NCBI GenBank assembly: GCA_023443745.1
Contig: JAEZTB010000070.1
Location: forward strand, 124,001 to 188,000
From: Bacillota bacterium
GTDB lineage: Bacteria; Bacillota; Clostridia; DSM-8532
Length of the DNA stretch: 64,000 nt
Direction: 5' to 3'
The notes beneath the pieces are model-generated. The model was not told where the DNA came from. It saw only the letters and a list, made by a program, of their open reading frames with translations, and did no database searches. Shown here one piece after another: positions 1 to 8,486 of this stretch. Numbering within the stretch: position 1 is the first letter of the stretch; the number at the start of each line of letters is the position of its first letter. Made by a program: the position numbers and the translations under genes.

Positions 1-327
1 AAGATTGATGACCTTTACTCGGATATTAGTTTGCGGATTCCGGTTCCGCATGATCCGGAAGAAATAATACTGGCTCCTGAGATGAGTCATAACCCTGAAG
101 AGATGTCTGAAACGAAGGCTCCTACTGATGAACCGTCCTTAAGTGCGGCAGAGTTATTTGAGTCTCGCCAGCGTCAGTACCTTGTTGGAAAAAAGGTAAC
201 GAAGACTATATACAGTGCTGATGGCAATATCATCGTCACTGCTGGAGAGATTATAACAGATCAGATGATTCTTGATGTGAAGTCCAGTGGGAAGCTTATA
301 GAGTTAGTAATGAACTACGAAGAATAG
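1..327 (+). CDS. C-terminal part of an unknown protein (cut by the window edge)
   Basis: The reading frame is open from base 1, so the gene starts upstream of the window and only about 108 C-terminal residues are visible. An acidic, Pro/Glu-rich linker is followed by a compact last 50 residues with the pattern VGKKVTKTIYSADGNII, then VTAGEIIT, then a short helix. This looks like the small beta-hairpin/helix module (G-K-x-V ... D-G ... A-G-x-I-I) found in several bacterial proteins including parts of RNA polymerase beta'. I do not recognise the whole protein and assign no function. A hairpin terminator follows. Confidence 0.7.
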   Translation, partial: KIDDLYSDISLRIPVPHDPEEIILAPEMSHNPEEMSETKAPTDEPSLSAAELFESRQRQYLVGKKVTKTIYSADGNIIVTAGEIITDQMILDVKSSGKLIELVMNYEE

Positions 328-334
328 GCAAAAG

Positions 335-368
335 GACGGGTCAGGATTATCTGGCCCGTTCTGTTTAT
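335..368 (+). terminator. Intrinsic terminator after the first gene
   Basis: ACGGGTCAG and CTGGCCCGT form a stem around a GATTAT loop, followed by a T-rich stretch (TCTGTTTATGTTTT). It lies just downstream of the stop at 327 and ahead of the next gene. Confidence 0.6.
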
Positions 369-412
369 GTTTTACCTCCGTCCTCCTTAGATTTTCCATG
401 GAGATGATACAA

Positions 413-1711
413 ATGATGAAGCAATTAAAAAAATTCTCTTGGATCTCTGTCATCATGCTTCAATCCTTTTTAGGAATTTGTGCAGGCATGTTGATTCTTT
501 CATTTATAAAGGTGGATGCAGTTCGGGCCAATGCAAGGGTAGGGGACTTGCCTGTCGGAGATTTATCCTTTGAAGAAGCAGAGGCCTTACTGACCGACTT
601 CTATAAACAACAAACAGCTTCAGGAGCCCTCATTATTGAGATTGATCTGAAAGCCCACTCCCTGCCTTATTCAGATTTGGATGTATCAGTCGACATTGGT
701 AAAACCATAGAAAATCTGAAAAAAAGCGTACCGCAGAATGCATTGAAACAGCTTTTTTCAAACGTTGAAAAAGAGCTCCATATTCAGCCTGTTTTCACCT
801 ATAACTCAGGAAAATTAACAGCCAAGTGTGAAGCCCTGTTTTCACCCTTTGAAAAAGCTGCTGTTCCTGAACAGTATAAGGTAGAAAACGGTACGCTGGA
901 ATTTACACCTCAAATTCCCGGGCGCAAGATGGATTACATCCGTCTGGAACAGGAACTGAAAGAATTGTTCTTTGTTCAGAATCAACAACCTTATCGCGTT
1001 GACACACAGAATAACGCTTCTCTTTTTATGGAAGCAAAAGCAGAAAGTTTATATAAGGAACCGTTTACTGTATTGGTTTCCCAAGCGAAAATTCCATTGG
1101 ACAACGGTCTCTTGGGAAAAATTCAAGAAGATGTTCAGGCATTGGATGGAACTGTTTTCGAGAAAGGTCAGGAAATCAGCTTAAAAACCCTGATTGATTT
1201 TTCACGATATGCTTCGGATGTCGAAAAGGATCTCTTGAACCGAATAGCAAGTGCTCTCTACCAGGCAGCTCTGCCTATTGACGGCATAAAGGTCTTAAAT
1301 CGCAAGCCTGCTCAAAGGCCTGTTGCATATACTGATGCCGGCCTTGAGGCTGTTATTGAGGGTGAAGGAGCTAATCTTCTCATGAAGAACGAGGCTGAAA
1401 GACCTCTCATGTTACTGGCTGAATCAACAAATGATGGTATAGTCATGTACATGGCCTCTACAGGAGAGCTTAAGAGCGGGATACTGATTGTACAAAAAAA
1501 AGATGAGGTTCCCCCTCCTATAATATCAGAAGTAAATAAAGCCCTTTCACCTCGCGAAACAAGGGTGGTCTCCGAGGGTATACCCGGCTTCACAGCCTAT
1601 GTGAGCCGTATTATTGACGATGAGCGTATTGAACTCTCTCATGATGAGTACCAACCTGTAAGCAGGATTGTTGAAGTAGGAGAAAAGCCTATCTTGACAG
1701 GCTCAAAATAA
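413..1711 (+). CDS. Membrane-anchored VanW/G5-like exported protein
   Basis: About 432 residues. An N-terminal hydrophobic segment (residues about 10-32) would act as an uncleaved signal anchor. The body alternates short beta-rich repeats of the type seen in the peptidoglycan-binding region of VanW-family proteins (for example the DLPVGDLSFEEAEALL stretch). The C-terminus (GIPGFTAYVSRIIDDERIEL, then a VSRIVEVGEKP ending) resembles the region leading into a G5-type domain. The start was placed at 413 or 416 because a GGAG at 400-403 sits correctly before these ATGs and not before the ATG at 398. The gene is convergent with sleB. A cell-envelope role is inferred from topology; no catalytic motif is visible. 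Confidence 0.65.
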   Translation: MMKQLKKFSWISVIMLQSFLGICAGMLILSFIKVDAVRANARVGDLPVGDLSFEEAEALLTDFYKQQTASGALIIEIDLKAHSLPYSDLDVSVDIGKTIENLKKSVPQNALKQLFSNVEKELHIQPVFTYNSGKLTAKCEALFSPFEKAAVPEQYKVENGTLEFTPQIPGRKMDYIRLEQELKELFFVQNQQPYRVDTQNNASLFMEAKAESLYKEPFTVLVSQAKIPLDNGLLGKIQEDVQALDGTVFEKGQEISLKTLIDFSRYASDVEKDLLNRIASALYQAALPIDGIKVLNRKPAQRPVAYTDAGLEAVIEGEGANLLMKNEAERPLMLLAESTNDGIVMYMASTGELKSGILIVQKKDEVPPPIISEVNKALSPRETRVVSEGIPGFTAYVSRIIDDERIELSHDEYQPVSRIVEVGEKPILTGSK

Positions 1712-1726
1712 GCGTGGTATGCGTTA

Positions 1727-1831
1727 CGGGTCGCTCAAAGCTTGTTACTCCGTAATAAGAACCTGACCCGCTAGCACCATCATAGATGGCGAGCGGGTGC
1801 CCCAGAACCTTGTTACTGCGTAATAGGCTTT
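1727..1831 (+). repeat. Dispersed palindromic repeat, families II and I in tandem
   Basis: The first part (1727-1757) reads ACGGGTCGCTCAAAGCTTGTT then a TTAC/GTAA mini-hairpin, a variant of family II. The second (about 1755-1831) begins AATAAGAACCTG, has an ACCCGCT...AGCGGGT stem extended by CACCATC/GATGG pairing, a GCCC bulge, CAG that pairs with the CTG before the stem, then a TTGTTACTGCGTAATA hairpin. It fills the gap between two convergent genes. No T-tract follows, so it is not an ordinary terminator. Confidence 0.7.
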
Positions 1832-1837
1832 ACATAC

Positions 1838-2527
1838 TTACTTACAGAAATTATGTTTTCCGATCTTTACTACAAGAGGACGGCTCCATATCCATTTACT
1901 CGTTGCCGTGGCAGGATTGAAATAATAGATGGAGCCATAGCTTGGATCCCATCCGTTTAATGCGTCACGTGCCGCACGATAGGCTGTATCGTTGGGAGTC
2001 AAGTTAAATTGTCCGTCTCTAACGGCATCAAAGGCACCCGGTTGATAAATCACACCTGAAACAGAATTGGGGAAACGGCTGTCGGCAACTCTGTTCAGAA
2101 TGACGGCACCTACTGCTACCTGACCTTCATAAGGCTCACCACGTGCTTCACCATAAATCATGCGTGCCATGAGATCTAGATCTTTGTTAGTAGTAGAAGC
2201 CGTTCCTGTTGGAAGACCGAGAGCATACAAGGTTGCTTTACCTGCTACCCCGTCAACTTTTAGCCCATTCCTGCTTTGGAAATATCGTACAGCCTGATAG
2301 GTCAGATAGCCGTACTTTCCGTCCACGGTACCACTATAATAACCCCAAGCTTTTAGCCTTTTTTGAATTTCCGTAACCTCTTTACCCTTAGATCCATAAT
2401 AGGATAAAGTGGTCTGGGCTTTATTGAATTGGTCGATACTTGAGGCATGATCGGACAGCACTAACCCTGATATAACGACGATTACAGCAATTAAATAAAT
2501 CCATGCAAATTGTTTGTGCTTCTTCAT
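1838..2527 (-). CDS. sleB: Spore cortex-lytic enzyme, SleB-type cell wall hydrolase
   Basis: About 229 residues. A short basic N-terminus and hydrophobic segment (residues about 8-25) target it to the membrane or export. A peptidoglycan-binding type-1 domain follows (residues about 40-100, with the EVTEIQKRLKAWGYYSG signature) and then the SleB/CwlJ hydrolase domain (about 115-225). The latter carries the MARMIYGEARGEP motif, whose Glu is the likely catalytic acid, and the family's YYFNPATA motif. The family hydrolyses muramic-delta-lactam cortex peptidoglycan during germination. GGAGG sits seven bases before the ATG at 2527; an upstream in-frame TTG overlaps that RBS and is rejected. Monocistronic on the minus strand. 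Confidence 0.85.
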   Translation of the reverse strand: MKKHKQFAWIYLIAVIVVISGLVLSDHASSIDQFNKAQTTLSYYGSKGKEVTEIQKRLKAWGYYSGTVDGKYGYLTYQAVRYFQSRNGLKVDGVAGKATLYALGLPTGTASTTNKDLDLMARMIYGEARGEPYEGQVAVGAVILNRVADSRFPNSVSGVIYQPGAFDAVRDGQFNLTPNDTAYRAARDALNGWDPSYGSIYYFNPATATSKWIWSRPLVVKIGKHNFCK

Positions 2528-2551
2528 GAGTACCTCCAAGATGAGTATTAA

Positions 2552-2579
2552 TTCTATATTCCCGTTAGGGAATATAGAA
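2552..2579. repeat. Perfect 12-bp-stem palindrome upstream of sleB
   Basis: TTCTATATTCCC and GGGAATATAGAA flank a GTTA loop. It begins 24 bases upstream of the sleB start and lies between sleB and the end of the small-gene operon. No T-tract follows on either strand, so an operator or leader hairpin is as likely as a terminator. Confidence 0.5.
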
Positions 2580-2625
2580 CCCCATGAGAAGCTTTTGCAA
2601 ATGGTAAAAAATTATTCATGGGCAT

Positions 2626-2880
2626 TTAAAATCCCAAAAAATTCCCATCCACTCCGGCTAAAAAAATGAAAACAAGAACACCCACTAATAGGAAGTCGCA
2701 CTCATTCCCCTCAGTCAAAAGCATAATAATGAGCACAATGAGAATGATGTCATCCTGCTTGAGATTCCTTAAAATATCAGGGAAGAACGAAGGCCTATGG
2801 GAAAAAGCGGGAACAGTATGGTTTCGATTTTCATCCACCTCATAAGGCAACGGGATGGCATTCAGGCCTCGTGGTTCCAT
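2626..2880 (-). CDS. Small protein with hydrophobic C-terminal half, unknown function
   Basis: 84 residues. A polar N-terminal half (MEPRGLNAIPLPYEVDE...) is followed by DDIILIVLIIMLLTEGNE and a second hydrophobic stretch ending in LAGVDGNFLGF, enough for one hairpin or one to two membrane segments. The ATG at 2880 was chosen because it follows the stop of the upstream gene by seven bases and has an AAGGGGTG ribosome binding site; a longer frame would overlap that gene. From memory, similar short proteins with an acidic-hydrophobic 'DD-(hydrophobic)-EGNE' block recur in spore-forming Clostridia, but I cannot name a family. Last gene of a three-gene minus-strand cluster. Confidence 0.6.
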   Translation of the reverse strand: MEPRGLNAIPLPYEVDENRNHTVPAFSHRPSFFPDILRNLKQDDIILIVLIIMLLTEGNECDFLLVGVLVFIFLAGVDGNFLGF

Positions 2881-2887
2881 TGGTGAA

Positions 2888-3301
2888 TCACCCCTTTGTG
2901 TTGCGGTTGTTATTTGGTGCAATTGAGCTTATGATGGCGATAACCTTTAATAGTTGGACGGCACCATTGAGGCGCTGCTGCCTTTGGTTGCCCAAAAAAG
3001 GCTGTACTGAATTCAAAAGGGTGATCCGGGAATCCGACACATTATTGAACATGCTGAGCATCTCGCCGGCTTTAGCTAGTAAGTTTACGTCTAGGCCATT
3101 GTTTCTGTTATTTGAGGGAGGAGCGGAGGAAAGGCCGGTATTTCCTTCATTGGAAGCAGCGGAATCTGATGGGGAGTCACCCTGATTTGACCCTGAGCCA
3201 GGAGGTACGATGCTCTCAACAATGTTTTTCAAGCCATTGGTATCTGAAACTCCAAACATGTCAGCAATTTGTTTAAGCTTCTTATCGAGGTTATCAGCCA
3301 T
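2888..3301 (-). CDS. Small conserved-looking protein of unknown function
   Basis: 137 residues. A helical N-terminal segment (MADNLDKKLKQIADMFGVSD) leads into a low-complexity Ser/Asn/Gly/Pro linker (residues about 33-68). A helical C-terminal half follows with DSRITLLNSVQPFLGNQRQQ, a pattern that suggests a conserved core, and then a mildly hydrophobic helix. No signal peptide or catalytic motif is seen. Its stop is seven bases from the start of the next gene, and a small gene precedes it by 17 bases, so the three are probably co-transcribed. Function unknown; context (next to sleB) hints at, but does not show, a sporulation role. Confidence 0.6.
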   Translation of the reverse strand: MADNLDKKLKQIADMFGVSDTNGLKNIVESIVPPGSGSNQGDSPSDSAASNEGNTGLSSAPPSNNRNNGLDVNLLAKAGEMLSMFNNVSDSRITLLNSVQPFLGNQRQQRLNGAVQLLKVIAIISSIAPNNNRNTKG

Positions 3302-3318
3302 AACACCGCCTCCTGTCT

Positions 3319-3624
3319 TTACTTTAATAGGGATTTGATCTTCTTGGCTATAAGGGCTCCGTCAGGGCCGAGAATCTGAACGATTTTTTCCAGGTCTTTT
3401 TCTGTTACTTTTCCTTTAATGTCTTCGAGGCTGATACCCATTTGGCTAAGCTTCTTGGCATCATATTCGCTCATTTTATCTAGGATTTCTCCTGTATCCA
3501 TTTGACCAAGCCGCCTTCTTATCTCCTGAGGGCTTTCATTGTGAAGCATCTCAATAGCCTTTTCCAATTTCTTTTTTGCTATGTTGCCGTTGATTTTGTC
3601 AAAAACATTATAATTGTCAGGCAT
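3319..3624 (-). CDS. Small helical protein of unknown function
   Basis: 101 residues, strongly charged and predicted all-helical, with no membrane segment. The middle reads IRRRLGQMDTGEILDKMSEY and the end KIVQILGPDGALIAKKIKSLL. The ATG at 3624 follows a GTGGTGAGAGT ribosome binding site; an in-frame ATG at 3657 lacks one. First gene of the minus-strand trio with the two small genes at 2888 and 2626. Function not recognised. Confidence 0.55.
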   Translation of the reverse strand: MPDNYNVFDKINGNIAKKKLEKAIEMLHNESPQEIRRRLGQMDTGEILDKMSEYDAKKLSQMGISLEDIKGKVTEKDLEKIVQILGPDGALIAKKIKSLLK

Positions 3625-3696
3625 ACTCTCACCACTAAATAAAACATCTGCATTCAATTGTATGCGTCATTGCTTGTCATGTTGCATAAAAAAAGA

Positions 3697-3728
3697 CAAA
3701 AAAAGGTGCGTATCAAAGGTACGCACCA
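3697..3728 (-). terminator. Intrinsic terminator of argD
   Basis: Read on the minus strand, GGTGCGTA and TACGCACC form a stem around CCTTTGA, directly followed by seven T. It begins 13 bases past the argD stop, so argD is transcribed separately from the small genes beyond it. Confidence 0.85.
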
Positions 3729-3740
3729 CATAACTTGACT

Positions 3741-4937
3741 CTAGAACTCTTCCAATATTTTATCCAATGCCTCGGTATAACCGTCAATATCCTCTTTAGT
3801 TATAATGAGGGGAGGCAGCATGCGAATGATATTGTCGCCGACAGTGCCTATGAGATAACCGGCTTCCAGACACTTGAGCTTGATGGCAACTGCCTTTTGA
3901 ATCGAAAACTGGACACCTATCATGAGACCTTTTCCACGCACTTCCTCTACAAATGAATATTTTTCCTTGAGCGCGTTAAGCTTGCTTAAGAGATAATCCC
4001 CCATTTTCGCAGAGTTCTCGTAAAGCTTATCGTTAATGATGGTTGAAAGCACTGCGAAGCCTGTACTACAGGCCAAAGGATTGCCGCCGAATGTCGAGCC
4101 GTGATCTCCGGGCTCGAAGGCACTGGCATAGGGCTCCTTGGCACAAAGGGCACCTATGGGGAATCCACCGCCCAAAGCCTTAGCTAATGTAAAAATATCC
4201 GGTTCCACGCCATAATGCTCATATCCGAACATTTTGCCGGTTCTTCCGAGACCACACTGGACCTCGTCAAAAATGAGAAGAACATCTTTTTCGGTACAAA
4301 GCTTACGGACCTTTTGAATGTATTCCACATTGGTGGGATTCACTCCGCTCTCACCCTGGATGGGCTCCAGCATGATGGCGCAAGTGTATTCCGTAATGGC
4401 ATTCTCAAGTGCCTCGAAATTATTGATTGGAACGCTTAAAAATTTTGGCGTAAGAGGGGAGTAATTTTTTTGATATTTTTCCTGGCCTGTAGCTGCCAGG
4501 GTCGCCAATGTTCTTCCATGGAAGGACTTCTCGAGAGTAATAATCTCAAATTTTTGAGGCAGACCTTTCTTTCTAAAGTAGAGCCGTGCCAATTTAATGG
4601 CTCCTTCGTTTGCCTCTGCACCGCTATTGGCAAAGAACACCTTATCACAACAGGAATTTTCTACAATAAGTTGGGCCAGCTTGGCTTGCGACTCAATATA
4701 GTAATAATTGGAACAATGAATGAATTTCTGTGCCTGCTCTATAATAGCATTGACCATAACAGGATGGGAATGGCCTAATGCACTCACTGCAATACCGGCT
4801 AAAAAGTCCGTATAAACCTTGCCATTTGTATCCCAAAGCTGCGCACCGATGCCTTTTTCAAAGCATATGGGCAGTCTGTCACCAAAAGTGTTCATAAAAT
4901 ATTTTTTGTCCAATGCAATAATTTCATTTAATGTCAT
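3741..4937 (-). CDS. argD: Acetylornithine aminotransferase
   Basis: 398 residues, the usual length for the class-III PLP-dependent ArgD family. It transfers the amino group between N-acetyl-glutamate semialdehyde and glutamate in arginine synthesis. Visible motifs: GSTFGGNPLA, IFDEVQCGLGRTG (cofactor-binding Asp) and FTLAKALGGGFPIG with the Lys that forms the PLP Schiff base. The ATG at 4937 has GGAGGTG at good spacing; an upstream in-frame ATG has none. The promoter upstream carries two ARG-box-like sites, so ArgR control is likely. It stands alone, away from argF at 27.2-28.1 kb. Related transaminases (succinylornithine, 4-aminobutyrate) share the fold; the ARG boxes favour arginine synthesis. 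Confidence 0.88.
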   Translation of the reverse strand: MTLNEIIALDKKYFMNTFGDRLPICFEKGIGAQLWDTNGKVYTDFLAGIAVSALGHSHPVMVNAIIEQAQKFIHCSNYYYIESQAKLAQLIVENSCCDKVFFANSGAEANEGAIKLARLYFRKKGLPQKFEIITLEKSFHGRTLATLAATGQEKYQKNYSPLTPKFLSVPINNFEALENAITEYTCAIMLEPIQGESGVNPTNVEYIQKVRKLCTEKDVLLIFDEVQCGLGRTGKMFGYEHYGVEPDIFTLAKALGGGFPIGALCAKEPYASAFEPGDHGSTFGGNPLACSTGFAVLSTIINDKLYENSAKMGDYLLSKLNALKEKYSFVEEVRGKGLMIGVQFSIQKAVAIKLKCLEAGYLIGTVGDNIIRMLPPLIITKEDIDGYTEALDKILEEF

Positions 4938-4956
4938 GAAAATACACCTCCGTGCT

Positions 4957-4994
4957 TTTTTATAATTATACATTTTCGTGAATAAATATTCAAT
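4957..4994 (-). promoter_or_regulatory. argD promoter with two ARG-box-like operators
   Basis: On the minus strand TTGAAT (4988-4993), a 17-bp spacer and TATAAT (4965-4970) form a sigma-A promoter. TGAATAAATATTCA at 4979-4992 matches the ARG-box pattern TGAAT-WWWW-ATTCA exactly and overlaps the -35. TTTATAATTATACA at 4959-4972 is a one-mismatch second box (TGNAT-N4-ATNCA) centred 20 bp away and covering the -10. The same geometry is found at argF. Confidence 0.65.
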
Positions 4995-5057
4995 GAGAAG
5001 TTGAAAAAATGACCAAAGAATACCTATAAAAACCTAATAAATTGAAGAAGATAAACA

Positions 5058-5086
5058 TTGAATCGCTTTCCACAATGTTATATAAC
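5058..5086 (+). promoter_or_regulatory. Probable promoter of the V-ATPase operon
   Basis: TTGAAT (5058-5063), 17 bp, TATAAC (5081-5086), about 85 bases upstream of the first V-ATPase gene. Confidence 0.5.
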
Positions 5087-5172
5087 TGGAATAGGTGGTA
5101 TATAGGTTTGTATTGGGCTTTTCACAGATAAGGTAACAATAACATTAACATCTTAGCATGGGTGGTGTTGAT

Positions 5173-5484
5173 ATGGAAGATGTCGTAAAAAAAATAATTG
5201 AAATTGAGCATGAGGCGCAAAGCCTTGTAGCCGAGGGAGTCGCGGAAAGAGAAAAGCTTCAAATGGATACCCGGGATGAAATGCGGGCTATGGAGACCAA
5301 TATCGTTGAGATGTCGGTGCATAAGATAGATCAATTGAGATCCAAAAGTCGTAAGGAAGCGGATGATAAAATCATACGCATCTATGAAGATACAGCCTTG
5401 AAAATGCGTCTTATGGAGGAGAATGCCGAAGAGAACCAAGAGCTTTGGGAAAATCAGATCTTCGACCAAATTTTAGGAAGGTGA
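5173..5484 (+). CDS. ntpF: V-type ATPase peripheral stalk subunit (NtpF / subunit H-like)
   Basis: 103 residues forming one long charged helix (many Glu, Lys, Arg, Met), typical of the small stalk protein that forms a coiled coil with subunit E in bacterial V/A-type ATPases. It starts the operon, as ntpF does in Enterococcus. The ATG at 5173 follows GGTGGTG; an ATG at 5158 would place the RBS inside the gene. The next gene begins four bases after its stop. Assignment rests on size, coiled-coil character and position, because this subunit is poorly conserved. Confidence 0.75.
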   Translation: MEDVVKKIIEIEHEAQSLVAEGVAEREKLQMDTRDEMRAMETNIVEMSVHKIDQLRSKSRKEADDKIIRIYEDTALKMRLMEENAEENQELWENQIFDQILGR

Positions 5485-5488
5485 ACAA

Positions 5489-6538
5489 ATGCTTGGAGAA
5501 ATGAAGTATGGTGCGCTCTCGGGCAAGACAAGAGCCATGTTCGGACGATTGCTCAAAAGTGAGAACTATACGGAATTAATGCAAAAGAAGAGTGTTAGTG
5601 AGGTAGTCTCCTATCTCAAATATAATACTCACTATAAGGCTATCCTTTCCGATTTTGAAGAGACGAATGTCCACAGAGCCCATTTGGAGAACCTCCTTAA
5701 GCATGACCTCATCAATGATTATGCCAAGCTTCTTCGATTTACCAGCGGACGTTTAAAAGATTTTGTAAACCTGCTTTATATCAAGATTGAAATTGAGAGC
5801 TTGAAGCTGATATTCAGGGTTTTTGAATCCGGGCATGCGGACCAGTCCGTTCTTGAAGACTCTCTGATTTTTCTCGCAGAATATGACAGGCTCAATATTC
5901 CTAGACTGGCTCTGTCCCGTAATCTCGACGAATTTTTATCCGGGCTCAGAGATACTGCTTATTATGATGTATTACGTCCATTTGCCTCGGAGGCAAACGA
6001 AACACGCCTTTTCAGTATGGAAATGGCTCTGGATCTCTACTACTTAAAAAGAGTTCAAAATGACTATAAAAAGCTCCTCGATGCGAACGACCAAGCCATC
6101 GTGAGGGAGTTTGCAGGGCTTGAAAGCGATATCTTCAACATTTTCTGGATTTATCGGAGCAAGAGCTTTTATGACATAGATCAAGAGGTTATCCCAAGCT
6201 ACACGCTGCCACTTATCTACAAGCTTAAAAAGAGCACGATGGAAGCCCTTATTAAAGCAAAAAACTTCGAAGAATACCTCAATATCCTTAAAGGGACATT
6301 TTACGGTTTTCTTTTTGAAGAACAATATGAGCTACTTTATGAGCATAACTATGCTGAATTTATCTTTAGGCTTCATAGAAAGCGATTCAGAAGGCAGCCG
6401 TTTACAGTAGCCTGTGTGCTTTCGTATTTACGCATGAAAGAGGTGGAGATATCGAATATTACTTCCATTATAGAGGGAATCCGCTATAAGCTGTCTGAGG
6501 AAAAAATCAGAAAGTATGTTGTAGGAATAGATCTCTAA
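5489..6538 (+). CDS. ntpC: V-type ATPase subunit C (central stalk socket)
   Basis: 349 residues, the usual size for the V/A-ATPase C/d subunit that couples the central rotor shaft to the membrane ring. The N-terminus (GALSGKTRAMFGRLL) and the helical YLKYNTHYKAIL and FVNLLYIKIEIESLKLI segments fit the family, which consists of three similar helical domains. AAGGTG sits seven bases before the ATG. Position between the stalk gene and subunit I supports the call. In Enterococcus ntpC follows ntpE, so the order here differs. Confidence 0.85.
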   Translation: MLGEMKYGALSGKTRAMFGRLLKSENYTELMQKKSVSEVVSYLKYNTHYKAILSDFEETNVHRAHLENLLKHDLINDYAKLLRFTSGRLKDFVNLLYIKIEIESLKLIFRVFESGHADQSVLEDSLIFLAEYDRLNIPRLALSRNLDEFLSGLRDTAYYDVLRPFASEANETRLFSMEMALDLYYLKRVQNDYKKLLDANDQAIVREFAGLESDIFNIFWIYRSKSFYDIDQEVIPSYTLPLIYKLKKSTMEALIKAKNFEEYLNILKGTFYGFLFEEQYELLYEHNYAEFIFRLHRKRFRRQPFTVACVLSYLRMKEVEISNITSIIEGIRYKLSEEKIRKYVVGIDL

Positions 6539-6560
6539 AGAGAAGGATGGGGTGAAGGTC

Positions 6561-8486
6561 ATGGCAATTGAACCAATGAAATATATCAGTATTTTAGGTC
6601 CTTTGGATATGTATAACGAATTTGTGCTCAAGTATGTTATCAATAGCAATGTCCAGCTTGAGCCCTCCTTTAAGGCGCTTAATGTCCCTGGCTTTATGCC
6701 ATTTGATGAGGATACTTCCCTGGATAATTTTCGCAAGCGGATGCGCATTCTCAATGAAAAATACGACATCAGGATCATGCAATATGACGCAAAAACAATT
6801 GAAGATGAGCTTCTTAAACCGTTGGATACTTCGGCCCTGGAGGCTTTTGTGGCGGAGATTGAGGATCAACTGGCCGATAATAGAAGGCGAATCGAGCTTT
6901 ATAAGGCTGATATTCAGGAAAGAGAACAGATTATTAAGCAGGTACTCCCTCTTGCAGGGCTTGAAATAGATATTGATGAGATGTTTCACTTTGCGTTTAT
7001 GAAATTTCGGTTTGGTTTCATTCCAAAAGAAAATTACCATAAGCAAAAGAGTTATCTTGATGAGCTTGATGTAGTGGTCGTTCCCGCTTCTGAAGAAAAT
7101 GAGAACCTATGGTTATCTTATTTTATGCCCGCATCCCTTTCACCGGTCATTGATAATGTCTTTGCCGCACTCGGCTTTGAACGGGTCAGAATTTCCGATC
7201 AAGTCAAGGGTATGCCCAAAATGACCATTGAGAGGCTCCAGGATGAGATAAAGGACTTGGAACAAAAAATAAGTCAGGAGGATACCGCTTGCATTCAGTT
7301 TTTAGAGGACAGGAAAGAGCGGTTTGAAAGCTGGTATCATAAAGTTCTTTATCTGACAAAAATAAATGAGATTAAAATGATGTCCTCCCATACAAAAGAA
7401 ACATTCTTCCTGGCGGGTTGGATTCCTTATCAGTATTACAAGGAGTACAATAAAAAAGTTGAGTCCATGGAGAATCTCATCGTGTCAAGTGAGGATCCCG
7501 AGAACGTGGTTAATGCCACTCCGCCGACGGTCATGAAAAACAATCGGTTCTTCAAGCCGTTTGAATCTCTTGTGACCATGTACGGGCTTCCGTCTGCAAA
7601 AGAACTGGATCCTACGCCCCTGATGGCCATCACTTATATGCTCATGTTCGGCTTTATGTTTGGAGATGTGGGGCAAGGGGCTGTCATCGCACTTGTAGGA
7701 CTTTATCTTTTTAAATGGAAAAAAGCGGCCTTGGGCGGCGTTATGATGTATGTGGGCATGTCCTCCACAGTCTTTGGTTTTGTTTATGGCAGTGTATTTG
7801 GGAATGAAGAACTGCTTCATCCGCTTTGGATAAGTCCGCTTCATGGCAAGGATACGATTAACACCTTGCTCTATGTAGCAGTGGGCTATGGTGTTTTTAT
7901 TATTCTGGTGACCATCATAGCAAATATGATCAATAATATTCGAATGAAAAAGTGGGGAAAGCTGCTATTTGATAAGAATGGGCTTGCAGGGCTCTTATTC
8001 TACGGGGGACTTGCTGTTCTTCTGGTTATCTTTCTAAAGACCGGCCAATTTGTCATGTCAGGGATCGTAATAGTTATTGTTGTTATTCTCCCGGCCGTGC
8101 TCATCTTTTTCAAGGAGCCTTTTGAAAACCTTATTATGCGTAGAAAACACATTCTGCCCCATGAAAAAGGGATCTATTTTGTGGAAGCCGGATTTGATCT
8201 CTTTGAAACAGTTTTATCTTTTTTTTCAAGCACCATCTCCTTTGCAAGGGTAGGCGCTTTTGCCCTTAATCATGCCGGCCTTTCCCTTGCGGTATGGACG
8301 CTGTATAACATGATGAGCGGAGCGGGTGGAATTGTCATCGTCATTATTGGTAATATTGTGACTATTGGTCTTGAAGGTCTTATTGTGGCTATCCAGTGCA
8401 TGCGTCTTGAATATTATGAGATGTTCGGTCGCTTCTACATTGGGGAAGGACAGGAATTTAAACCTGTACGCGTCACAAATGAGTAA
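6561..8486 (+). CDS. ntpI: V-type ATPase subunit I (membrane stator, a-subunit)
   Basis: About 641 residues. The N-terminal half (to about 345) is a hydrophilic coiled-coil arm. The C-terminal half holds about seven to eight membrane helices, beginning near LMAITYMLMFGFMFGDVGQG. The helix with ISFARVGAFALNHAG carries the conserved Arg that works with the rotor-ring carboxylate in ion transfer. It anchors the stator and forms the two ion half-channels. The ATG at 6561 was preferred over the GTG at 6552 because GGATGGGGTG then serves as ribosome binding site. Confidence 0.9.
   Translation: MAIEPMKYISILGPLDMYNEFVLKYVINSNVQLEPSFKALNVPGFMPFDEDTSLDNFRKRMRILNEKYDIRIMQYDAKTIEDELLKPLDTSALEAFVAEIEDQLADNRRRIELYKADIQEREQIIKQVLPLAGLEIDIDEMFHFAFMKFRFGFIPKENYHKQKSYLDELDVVVVPASEENENLWLSYFMPASLSPVIDNVFAALGFERVRISDQVKGMPKMTIERLQDEIKDLEQKISQEDTACIQFLEDRKERFESWYHKVLYLTKINEIKMMSSHTKETFFLAGWIPYQYYKEYNKKVESMENLIVSSEDPENVVNATPPTVMKNNRFFKPFESLVTMYGLPSAKELDPTPLMAITYMLMFGFMFGDVGQGAVIALVGLYLFKWKKAALGGVMMYVGMSSTVFGFVYGSVFGNEELLHPLWISPLHGKDTINTLLYVAVGYGVFIILVTIIANMINNIRMKKWGKLLFDKNGLAGLLFYGGLAVLLVIFLKTGQFVMSGIVIVIVVILPAVLIFFKEPFENLIMRRKHILPHEKGIYFVEAGFDLFETVLSFFSSTISFARVGAFALNHAGLSLAVWTLYNMMSGAGGIVIVIIGNIVTIGLEGLIVAIQCMRLEYYEMFGRFYIGEGQEFKPVRVTNE

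Noticed and set aside
1312..1593. Open frames on the opposite strand of clear genes (for example here and at 59438-60382)
   Set aside because: They are antisense shadows of well-supported coding regions with no RBS or recognisable motifs.
1765..1798. Family I stems read as Rho-independent terminators
   Set aside because: No T-tract follows on either strand, and at 36.9 kb a genuine terminator lies beyond the element.
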